64,000 nucleotides of DNA from Antrihabitans auranticaus (GTDB lineage Bacteria; Actinomycetota; Actinomycetes; Mycobacteriales; Mycobacteriaceae): positions 1,054,001 to 1,118,000 of the forward strand of contig NZ_JAEMNW010000001.1 in assembly GCF_016481275.1 (NCBI RefSeq). Direction: 5' to 3'. Position 1 is the first letter of the stretch. Every line of letters starts with the position of its first letter. The notes beneath the pieces are model-generated. The model was not told the DNA's origin. It saw nothing but the letters and a program-made list of their open reading frames with translations, and searched no databases. Both the position numbers and the translations under genes were made by a program. Of this stretch, positions 56,136 to 63,146 are shown piece after piece.

Positions 56136-56220
56136 TCACAGACCCCCGGAGTACTGAGAGGGCGGTCTCTTTCCCCTTCCATCCGGACTCTGGAACCTCG
56201 AGACTCGGTTCTACAAGGTA
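56136..56220 (+). repeat. 85-nt conserved leader block, copy A
   Basis: Aligns without gaps to 56604-56688; a hand comparison gives identity at somewhat over half of the 85 positions, clustered in TCACA-AC, TTTCCC-T-C-ATC-GG and GGTT-TA-AAG-TA. It lies about 58 bp before the first mini-membrane gene, and copy B holds the same position before the second. Probably a duplicated promoter or leader. Confidence 0.6.
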
Positions 56221-56278
56221 CGAACTTCCGCGCAAACCCCGCCGGCCATTCACCTGAAATCCTGACAAAGGAGAGACC

Positions 56279-56500
56279 ATGTCTTCGCTTCCGATTCTGA
56301 TCGTCGCGTACTTCTTCAGTGCGGTCGAGCTTGCGTGGAGCTACGCCTGGCTGGTCCTGCCGCTGTCCGTCGCAGCCTGGTTGCTGCTCTTCGTCCCCAG
56401 CGAAAAGTGGGCGTCGATCCGATCCTCGATCGCTAACGCGTTCGGCCCGCGCACCGCGCGGGTAACCCTCGACAAGCGTGTGGCCGCTTTCAGCCGATAA
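56279..56500 (+). CDS. Small two-helix membrane protein, copy A
   Basis: 73 residues. Two hydrophobic segments (LPILIVAYFFSAVELAWSYAW and LVLPLSVAAWLLLFVP) are followed by a basic tail. Copy B downstream shares IVIVAYFF, AWSxAWLV, AWLLLFVPS and IRS, so they are tandem duplicates. AAAGGAG 7 bases upstream supports the ATG, and a strong terminator follows. No known family. Lies between a universal stress gene and copy B. Confidence 0.75.
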   Translation: MSSLPILIVAYFFSAVELAWSYAWLVLPLSVAAWLLLFVPSEKWASIRSSIANAFGPRTARVTLDKRVAAFSR

Positions 56501-56526
56501 TCGGCCCTTGGCGTCCAAACGCAGCG

Positions 56527-56563
56527 GCACCCCCGACAACGGCGTCGGGGGTGCATTTTTTTT
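56527..56563 (+). terminator. Rho-independent terminator after mini-membrane gene A
   Basis: Perfect 11-bp stem GCACCCCCGAC/GTCGGGGGTGC, 6-base loop, followed one base later by eight Ts. Confidence 0.93.
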
Positions 56564-56603
56564 GCCTTCGGAATACTGAATTCCGTTGCTCATGTGCGCG
56601 CGC

Positions 56604-56688
56604 TCACAAACGTGGGGACCATTGTGAATGCCGACGCTTTCCCTTCCAATCGGGAACTCCCAAGATCGACAATAGGTTGTAGAAGATA
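56604..56688 (+). repeat. 85-nt conserved leader block, copy B
   Basis: Gapless counterpart of 56136-56220, placed 61 bp before mini-membrane gene B. Shows that the duplication covered the upstream region as well as the coding sequence. Confidence 0.6.
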
Positions 56689-56749
56689 TTGAACATGACG
56701 CCAAAGCCGACGCTGTTCATCTATTTTTGACAACTCGGGGAGGCACCAA

Positions 56750-56992
56750 ATGGCTGGAATTCCGATCGTGATAGTCGCGTACTTCTTCGGCGGCGTTTCC
56801 TGGGCATGGAGCCACGCTTGGCTCGTGGTTCCCGCGCTGGTGGTCGCCTGGCTCTTGCTGTTCGTGCCGAGCAGTACCTGGGCTCGGATTCGATCGACAC
56901 TGGTTGCACCACTGCGACGTTCGCCGCGCGTGGAGGCGCCGGCGGTTTCGCTGCACAAACGTGACGGGCGCGAACTGATCCACAGCCGCTGA
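56750..56992 (+). CDS. Small two-helix membrane protein, copy B
   Basis: 80 residues. The hydrophobic segments GIPIVIVAYFFGGVSWAWSHAW and LVVPALVVAWLLLFVP are followed by a basic tail (IRSTLVAPLRRSPR...). It is clearly a paralogue of copy A and differs mainly in the tail. GGGAGG 7 bases upstream of the ATG; its own terminator follows. Function unknown; size and topology resemble small stress-induced membrane peptides. Confidence 0.75.
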   Translation: MAGIPIVIVAYFFGGVSWAWSHAWLVVPALVVAWLLLFVPSSTWARIRSTLVAPLRRSPRVEAPAVSLHKRDGRELIHSR

Positions 56993-57009
56993 CTCAGAAA
57001 ATTCCGAAC

Positions 57010-57044
57010 GCACCCCCGGGCAAATAGCCTGGGGGTGCTTTTTT
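57010..57044 (+). terminator. Rho-independent terminator after mini-membrane gene B
   Basis: 12-bp stem GCACCCCCGGGC/GCCTGGGGGTGC with one G-T pair, loop AAATA, followed by six Ts. It shares the GCACCCCC/GGGGGTGC core with the terminator after copy A, another sign of duplication. Confidence 0.92.
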
Positions 57045-57182
57045 GTGGGCTCGAGAAAGTGGCGCGTCAAGCTAGGCTCCGATCGCGCTGCGATCACAAT
57101 TTCGCGCCGGATGTCTCCTGCGCCACACAATTCGGCATAATTCACGGCGATCGTATATTTCGATATCCCATTCGGAGGGCGC

Positions 57183-57794
57183 ATGGTCACGAGCACGCCC
57201 GCACGGCGGGTCCTGCTGGCCATCGCCGCCGCGCTTGCCGCACTGCTCGTCGCGTTCGTCGGCGTGGCCCTGCTCGCAGTCCCGATCAAAGGGACGAGCA
57301 TGGAACCGACGCTGCACGAAGGCGATCGAGTCGTGGTCAATCCCTTCGACAGATCGCCCGACGTTCGTCGTTTCTCCATCGTCATCGGTCGCTTCAGTCG
57401 CAACGGTGCCGAGGTCGTCAAACGGGTGATCGGCCTGCCGGGCGACCGTGTCCGGATCGAGAAGATCGGCGTACGGCCAGGCATCGTGTCGGTCCAGCCA
57501 GGTGGCACCGGACCCTGGCAAGTCGTCGACAACCCCGCTTGGCACGACCGCTGGGGTCAGTCCGCGTCCAATTGTTGTACTGACGCCGGCAAGCTGACAA
57601 ATGTCGCGACTCCGCAGGTAGTTCCCCCAGGCATGGTGTTTCTGCTCGGCGACAACTTCGCCTCGTCGGATGATTCCCGCGCGCACGGGTTCGCGCCTCT
57701 CGAGCTGATCCGAGCGACCACTTCGTGGCGCATCTATCCGCTCGGCGCGATAGGCCGCCTCTCGGACGACGTCACTCTGACCCCGGTTCCGTGA
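57183..57794 (+). CDS. Signal peptidase I (S26 family)
   Basis: 203 residues. One N-terminal membrane helix (about 9-33) is followed by box B GTSMEPTLHEGDRVVV with the nucleophile Ser39, and box D VVKRVIGLPGDRV with the general base Lys80; box E is VFLLGDNFASSDDSRAHG. All catalytic residues are present, so it should be active on the outer face of the membrane. It is shorter than housekeeping actinobacterial LepB and stands alone, so it may serve a specific substrate. ATG has GGAGG 4 bases upstream. Confidence 0.9.
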   Translation: MVTSTPARRVLLAIAAALAALLVAFVGVALLAVPIKGTSMEPTLHEGDRVVVNPFDRSPDVRRFSIVIGRFSRNGAEVVKRVIGLPGDRVRIEKIGVRPGIVSVQPGGTGPWQVVDNPAWHDRWGQSASNCCTDAGKLTNVATPQVVPPGMVFLLGDNFASSDDSRAHGFAPLELIRATTSWRIYPLGAIGRLSDDVTLTPVP

Positions 57795-58155
57795 ATTCGT
57801 CGATCGATATCCGTATCGGCCCGAAACAATTATCCCGGCATTTGCCGCGACCGCGCGTCACAGTTATCGGTTCCGCGGGTCTTCGCGAATTCTCCGCACC
57901 GCAAACATGCAGCAAGCGAATATCCTCGCAGCGATTTCCGACGGAGGTATTTACCCGCCCGCAGTTTCGCGACCCGCCCCGCGCCACGACCGAACTCGTT
58001 CATCGTGGCCCGCCGGGACTTGCTGCGGTGCTAGTTTGACCTTGGCCGACAGCAGCAACTGGTCTTGACACCCCGGCACGCCGCCGGTCAACCTCTGCGG
58101 ATACCGTGTGCCGGAGCCAGAGGGCTTGTCGTTTGCCGTCTGGTTAGGAGGTGCC
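57795..58155 (+). other. 361-bp intergenic region
   Basis: No convincing coding sequence. A TTGACA hexamer is present at 58065-58070, but no -10 is spaced suitably from it. The promoter of the second DUF445 gene should lie here. Nothing else recognised. Confidence 0.55.
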
Positions 58156-59442
58156 GTGCTTCACCAATACAACACGCTCCTGATGGAGCTCATCACGGTG
58201 CCGCTGTTCACGGGCGTGATCGGGTACATCACGAACTGGACCGGCGTGCTGATGTTGTTCAAGCCCTTGGAGTTCCACGGCTTCCGACTTCCCGGCCTGC
58301 GACTGCTCTTTCCGCTGCTTCCCAAGCGCATCCAGGTACTGCCGCTGTTCCGCTCGGACGGCCGCCTCGGCTGGCAGGGCATCGTGCCTTCGCGCGCAGA
58401 CAAAATGGCGAGCCTCGCAGTCGACAAAGGCCTCGCAAAGCTCGGCAGCGTGTCGGATTTCTACCAGACGATGGAACCCGACAAAATTGCAGCGCATTTC
58501 ACCAAGGTGGCGGAAAGCCAGATTCGCGAAATTGTCGAGAAGATCATCGAACGCGAGAATCCTAATCTCTGGCGCAATCTGCCGACTCCGATCAAAGAAG
58601 CGGTGCACGCGCGCGTCAAGCAACAACTGCCGGAAATCGTCGAAGAATTGGCCGCCAATATTGGCGACAATATCGACGAGCTGATCGACGTCAAACTGAT
58701 GGTTATCAAACACCTCAGCTCGAACCCGCAATTGCTCAACGATCTCTTCATGGTCATCGGCCGCAAAGAGCTCACCTTCATGCAGAACTTCGGCTTCTAC
58801 TTCGGCGTTCCCATGGGCTTCGTGCTGGTTGCGTTTCTCGAGTTCGTGGCGCGCGAGTGGTACGTACTGCCCGTCGGCGGCATCATCATCGGTTGGGTCG
58901 TCAACTACATCGGCATCTCGATGATCTTCGAACCCGTGTTCCCGAAGTGGTATTGCCCATGGCGCCAAGGACTTCTGCTCAAACGGCAGCCCGAAATCAC
59001 AGTGCACTACGCCCGCATGGTTGCCGAAAACGTCATGACCCTCGAGAACATCGGCAACGAGCTGATTCACGGACCGAGTGGTGATCGCACCTTCGCCATC
59101 CTCGAACGCACTCTCCGCCCCGCCACCGACAAGGCGTTGGGGCCGGCGCGACTCGCGGTGAAAGTAGCGGTCGGAACGAAAGAGTACGACCGCATACGGG
59201 ACTCGATGGCGCCGGAGGTCTCCGCTCTGGCGCCCTTCATCTACGAGGATGCGGACTTCGGCAGCGAACAGGCCGAGAAGATTAACGACTTCATCGCCCG
59301 GCAGATGGCCGCGATGGGACCGGACGACTTCGTTCAACTACTTCGGTCCGCCATCAAACAAGACGAGTGGCTGCTATTCGTCCACGGCGGTGTCCTGGGC
59401 GCGTTTGCGGGCCTCCTGCATTTAGCAATTTTCGGCGTCTGA
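58156..59442 (+). CDS. DUF445-type membrane protein (copy 2)
   Basis: 428 residues, closest to copy 1. Shared blocks include MELITVPLFTGVIGYITNW, GWQGIVPSRADKMASLAVDK, ELTFMQNFGFYFGVPMGFVLVA, IIGWVVNYIGISMIFEP, PWRQGLLLKRQPEI and KQDEWLLFVHGGVLGAFAG. It has the same internal doubling of the TNW...PSRAEKMA signature. GTG 58156 has TAGGAGG 5 bases upstream. Unlike copies 1 and 3 it has no Abi-alpha partner directly downstream; a universal stress gene follows at 160 bp. Confidence 0.83.
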   Translation: MLHQYNTLLMELITVPLFTGVIGYITNWTGVLMLFKPLEFHGFRLPGLRLLFPLLPKRIQVLPLFRSDGRLGWQGIVPSRADKMASLAVDKGLAKLGSVSDFYQTMEPDKIAAHFTKVAESQIREIVEKIIERENPNLWRNLPTPIKEAVHARVKQQLPEIVEELAANIGDNIDELIDVKLMVIKHLSSNPQLLNDLFMVIGRKELTFMQNFGFYFGVPMGFVLVAFLEFVAREWYVLPVGGIIIGWVVNYIGISMIFEPVFPKWYCPWRQGLLLKRQPEITVHYARMVAENVMTLENIGNELIHGPSGDRTFAILERTLRPATDKALGPARLAVKVAVGTKEYDRIRDSMAPEVSALAPFIYEDADFGSEQAEKINDFIARQMAAMGPDDFVQLLRSAIKQDEWLLFVHGGVLGAFAGLLHLAIFGV

Positions 59443-59483
59443 CCCCGACAAGAATTTCTGAACCGCGCCACCGCGCCATCGCT

Positions 59484-59497
59484 CGGTGGTAGCGTCG
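59484..59497 (+). promoter_or_regulatory. 14-bp motif shared upstream of both universal stress genes (copy 2)
   Basis: Second copy of CGGTGGTAGCGTCG, 105 bp before the start at 59602. Around it the two upstream regions are otherwise unlike, which favours a conserved functional site. Confidence 0.45.
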
Positions 59498-59601
59498 TGC
59501 GCGTCGTGCTGGCGCTGATCTCACCGACTCGCGACGCACTGACCAGGCGAAACAATTCGAATGCCCTCTTTGCGTTGCAGGCGGACCGGAAGGAAGAATT
59601 T

Positions 59602-60384
59602 ATGGAGTCTTACGCGCGCGTCATCGCCGGGACGGACGGATCGCCAGACGCAAGTGCGGCGGTACGCCTTGGCGGACGCATCGCAGGCAAGCTAGGTGTT
59701 CCGTTCGAGGTAATCGTCGCTTACGACGGCGACAACGGGCGCGACCGCAGTTGGGCAGAAGCGACTGCCGCGGCGGCCGAAACATTGGCCAAGACGTCCG
59801 GCGCCACCGAAACCTCGGCTAAAGCCGTCGCGGGCGAGGCCGACGAGATTCTGCTCGCTGCCGCGGAAGTCCAGCCGGAAGCCCTGATCTCGGTCGGATC
59901 CGCAGGTCTCTCGAAGGGTGCGAGCCGAATCTTCGGCAGCACGTCGAACAAGCTTGCGCACCACAGCCTTGCGGACGTCCTGTTCGTTCGCGATCCACTG
60001 CCGACCGCCTGGAACTTCGTCGCGCTCGCAACCGACGGCTCCGATACTTCTGTCAAAGCCGCCCAGCGCGGACTTATCCTCGCCCGCGCATTGGACTCCC
60101 GTCCGCGCCTGATCACCTCGGCAAAGAATCAAGAGGAAGGCAACAAAATCCTCGCCGACGTATCCACCAAGATCAGCGCGAACATCGGCGTCGATATCGA
60201 GCAGGAGGTGCTCGAAGATTCCGGTGCCGGCGGTGCGCTCATCAGCAAAGCGTGGAAGTTCGAGATCGTCGTTATCGGCAACCGCGGAATGAGTGGGGCG
60301 TCCCGGCTGCTCGGGTCGGTTGCCAACAAGGTCACCCACGGCATCGAGACAAACTTGTTGCTGGTGAACACAACCCGGGGCTGA
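59602..60384 (+). CDS. Tandem-domain universal stress protein (copy 2)
   Basis: 260 residues. Two UspA domains as in copy 1: IAGTDGSPDASAAV with VGSAGLSKGASRIFGSTSNKLAHH, then LATDGSDTSVKAAQRGL with VIGNRGMSGASRLLGSVANKVTHG. Both end ETNLLLVNTTR. The second-domain ATP motif is intact. GGAAGGA 7 bases upstream supports ATG 59602. It lies between DUF445 copies 2 and 3 on the same strand. Confidence 0.9.
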   Translation: MESYARVIAGTDGSPDASAAVRLGGRIAGKLGVPFEVIVAYDGDNGRDRSWAEATAAAAETLAKTSGATETSAKAVAGEADEILLAAAEVQPEALISVGSAGLSKGASRIFGSTSNKLAHHSLADVLFVRDPLPTAWNFVALATDGSDTSVKAAQRGLILARALDSRPRLITSAKNQEEGNKILADVSTKISANIGVDIEQEVLEDSGAGGALISKAWKFEIVVIGNRGMSGASRLLGSVANKVTHGIETNLLLVNTTRG

Positions 60385-60654
60385 CGGCTCTCGATTCACC
60401 GAGCGCACACGCGCCCCGCACTGTTGGTTCCGCTGGGCGCGTGAACTCGGATCATGTTGCGGGCCAACGCATTCGAGCTCGCAACCGCAGCCCAGGCGCG
60501 CCGGGCCGCACGGTTGGATAAATCCCTACAAACCAGGTCGTGCATCCATGTTTATGGGTCATTTCCAGGACGGCACGGCGGGCTACAGGCCAAGATAGGG
60601 TGCACCACCGCTAACAGACACCAGCTTCATGCGCAACGCTAAGGGAGCGACGCT

Positions 60655-62052
60655 TTGTCCCACCTCACGAGCCTTCTAGCCGAGGGCGGAATACCGACGA
60701 ACATCCTGCAAATTCCGTGGGGCGACATCATGGAATCGGTCGGCCTGCCACAGGACAAGTTTCTGCTCGAGCTGATCACGATTCCGATTTTCAGTGCGAT
60801 TGCCGGCCTGCTGACCAACTGGACCGGCGTGCTCATGCTGTTCGCGCCCGCACGATTCACCGGCTTTTACACACCGGGTGTCAAAACCCTTTTCAACTTC
60901 CTGCCGCGAAAAGTGCAGGTGCTACCGATCTTTGCGCCCGGCGGAATTCTCGGTTTCCAGGGTTTCATTCCGGCTCGTGCGGAGAAGATGGCAGCGATCG
61001 TCGTCGATAAAGCGGTCTACAAGATCGCAACGATCAACGACATCTTCCAGGAAATGGATCCGGACGCGATCGCCGAACATGTCGCTGAGTTCGCCAAGGA
61101 GGACATTCGCGGCATGACGGCGCAGATCATGGAGCGAGATCATGCCGAGTTGTGGGCAAGCCTCACCCCCCAGGTCCGCGAGGTGGTGTTCCAGCGTGTC
61201 GAAGCCGAACTACCCGGAATCGTCAAGACTGCGTTCAAGAAGGTCGGAGACAACGTCGACCAACTCGTCGATATCAAGTTGCTCGCCGTCGGCTATCTTC
61301 GAGCGAACCCCGACGTCCTGAAGGACCTGATCTACGGCGTCGCCCGTCCCGAACTGAAGTTCATGGTCAAGATCGGCTTGCTCGGCTTCCCGTTCGGTGC
61401 GGTCCTGGCAGTGTGGCTGCACTTCTACCACCACATTCCGCTGATCGGCGCCATTCCCGGTTGGCTGATGGTGCTGACCGGCGCCGCCCTCATCGGCATC
61501 GTCGTCAACATCTTCGCAATCCGCATCGTGTTCACGCCCGGTGAGCCCCAGCCGCGGTACAAGTACCTGTGGAAGCAGGCGCTGCTCGCGAAGCGGCAGC
61601 CCTCGGCTGCAGCCGATCTGGGCCATGCCTTTGCCTACCAGGTGCTCACATTGCCTTTGATCGCCAACGAGATCCTCAACGGACCGCGCGGCGACAAGAC
61701 ACGCGGCCTGCTCGACAACATCGTCAGCACCGAGGTCGACCGGATCCTCGGACCCCTCAAGCAGGTCGTCCGCGTTGCAGTCGGCGGCGGTGAGTTCGAC
61801 GCGATCCGGATGGACACGGCCGGCGCGGCGCTCGAGTTCGCACCGCAGTTCCTCGAGGACGAAGAGTTCGCAAAGGTTCAAGCCGCGAAGATCGACAAAT
61901 TCGCCACGGAAAAGCTGCGCGCGCTTCCGCCTGGCGAGTTCATGGAGATGATCTATTCCGCGATCGAGCAAGACGCCTGGCTTCTCTACCTGCACGGCGG
62001 CCTGCTCGGAATCGTCGTCGGTGCCGTTCACATTCTGATTTTTGGAGCCTGA
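60655..62052 (+). CDS. DUF445-type membrane protein (copy 3, divergent)
   Basis: 465 residues. Signature blocks: LITIPIFSAIAGLLTNWTGVLMLF, GFQGFIPARAEKMAAIVVDKAV, a mid-protein helix pair (GFPFGAVLAVWLHFYHH, VLTGAALIGIVVNIFAIRIVF), LWKQALLAKRQPSAAADLG and the C-terminal helix LLYLHGGLLGIVVGAVHIL. It is less like copies 1 and 2 than they are like each other and has a longer N-terminus. TTG start with GGGAG upstream. Directly followed, 1 bp after its stop, by the second Abi-alpha-like gene. Confidence 0.82.
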   Translation: MSHLTSLLAEGGIPTNILQIPWGDIMESVGLPQDKFLLELITIPIFSAIAGLLTNWTGVLMLFAPARFTGFYTPGVKTLFNFLPRKVQVLPIFAPGGILGFQGFIPARAEKMAAIVVDKAVYKIATINDIFQEMDPDAIAEHVAEFAKEDIRGMTAQIMERDHAELWASLTPQVREVVFQRVEAELPGIVKTAFKKVGDNVDQLVDIKLLAVGYLRANPDVLKDLIYGVARPELKFMVKIGLLGFPFGAVLAVWLHFYHHIPLIGAIPGWLMVLTGAALIGIVVNIFAIRIVFTPGEPQPRYKYLWKQALLAKRQPSAAADLGHAFAYQVLTLPLIANEILNGPRGDKTRGLLDNIVSTEVDRILGPLKQVVRVAVGGGEFDAIRMDTAGAALEFAPQFLEDEEFAKVQAAKIDKFATEKLRALPPGEFMEMIYSAIEQDAWLLYLHGGLLGIVVGAVHILIFGA

Positions 62053-62053
62053 G

Positions 62054-63013
62054 ATGACCCACGCCGCACCTGAAAACCCGGACACCGAGTCGGGCGAAGC
62101 TGCCCCCGCAGATCCCGATAAGCAGTTGAACGAAGCTGCTGCCGCCGCCGCGGGCAACTCCAGCCTCCTCAGCGACATCGCGAAAGCCGGTGTCGATGCA
62201 GGTAAAGACCCCAACGACGCGGCGGGTTTGGCCAAACTCGCGGGCAAGTCGTTCATGCGCGCGATGGGCGCCCTCACGAAGGGCGGGATCGACACCGCCA
62301 GCGAAATCGCGCACGACGTTTCTGCGGGTGAGTCGATCACCGGCATCGTCGACCAGCGCGTCGAGCAGGTGCGGTCTGCCGCGTGGAGCGTACTGGGACT
62401 CGAAGGCGGCGGAAAGGGTGTTCCGAAGCTGAAGGGCGCATCGTTCCGTGACCTGAAGGCGCACGGCGACGCACTGCTCGACAGTTCATGGAACATCGCC
62501 AATCAGCCCCGCGAAGAGCATCCGGCGTTTGCTCAGATCCTCACCGCGTTGACGCCGGACGAAGCGCGCATCCTGCGCTTTCTCGCGGTGTCGGGTCCGC
62601 AGCCCGCGATCGACGTCCGGACCAAGACGCCGTTCGGCGTCGGTTCGGAGCGTCTCGCCGGTGGCATCAACATGATCGCGGACATGGCAGGCTGCGCGTG
62701 GCCGGACCGGGATCAGCACTACCTCGCCAACTTGAACCGCCTCGGCCTGGTCCGCTTCTCCGAAGAGCCGGTCGAAGATTTCCGGCGGTACTCGTTGCTC
62801 TCGGCCCACCCGAACGCGATGGCGGCGGCGGACAAGGCCAAGAAGGTCATCGAGGTGTACCGCAGCATCTACCTGTCGCTGTTCGGCCACCAGTTCTGCG
62901 AAGCGTGCTTCACGATCGAGGGCTACGACGCCGGCGGCTGGAGCACATACGACCCGGGTGACAAGTACATCGGTAAGGGTCCGCGCGTGTACAAGAAGAA
63001 GGAAGCTCACTAA
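62054..63013 (+). CDS. DUF4393/Abi-alpha-like protein (copy 2)
   Basis: 319 residues. An acidic, Ala/Pro/Glu-rich N-terminus (1-35) is followed by helical segments, then HPAFAQILTALTPDEARILRFLAVSGPQP (156-184), matching copy 1 and the Abi-alpha family. Cys214 (DMAGC), NLNRLGLVRFSEEP and FGHQFCEACF (Cys282/285) mirror copy 1. The C-terminal roughly 30 residues are basic and aromatic. ATG 62054 has GGAG 7 bases upstream and starts one base after the DUF445 stop, so translation is coupled. A hairpin follows the gene. Confidence 0.75.
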   Translation: MTHAAPENPDTESGEAAPADPDKQLNEAAAAAAGNSSLLSDIAKAGVDAGKDPNDAAGLAKLAGKSFMRAMGALTKGGIDTASEIAHDVSAGESITGIVDQRVEQVRSAAWSVLGLEGGGKGVPKLKGASFRDLKAHGDALLDSSWNIANQPREEHPAFAQILTALTPDEARILRFLAVSGPQPAIDVRTKTPFGVGSERLAGGINMIADMAGCAWPDRDQHYLANLNRLGLVRFSEEPVEDFRRYSLLSAHPNAMAAADKAKKVIEVYRSIYLSLFGHQFCEACFTIEGYDAGGWSTYDPGDKYIGKGPRVYKKKEAH

Positions 63014-63032
63014 GTCCGACGAGGACCTGGCA

Positions 63033-63067
63033 AATGCGTCCCCAGACCGCCCGGCTGGGGGCGCATT
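63033..63067 (+). terminator. Hairpin after the second Abi-alpha-like gene
   Basis: 13-bp stem AATGCGTCCCCAG/CTGGGGGCGCATT with one wobble pair and a 9-base loop. No T-run follows, so termination would be of the T-poor type common in high-GC genomes. Confidence 0.6.
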
Positions 63068-63146
63068 GCTGCCTGTACACGCACGCCGGATATGTCCAAG
63101 TTGATACGCTCGAACCCGATACAAACGGCGGCAGAAGGGTGCATCC

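Noticed and set aside
57772-57987. 71-codon minus-strand frame in the gap after signal peptidase I
   Set aside because: No ribosome site, no hydrophobic or conserved pattern, and Arg/Cys-rich composition typical of chance frames.
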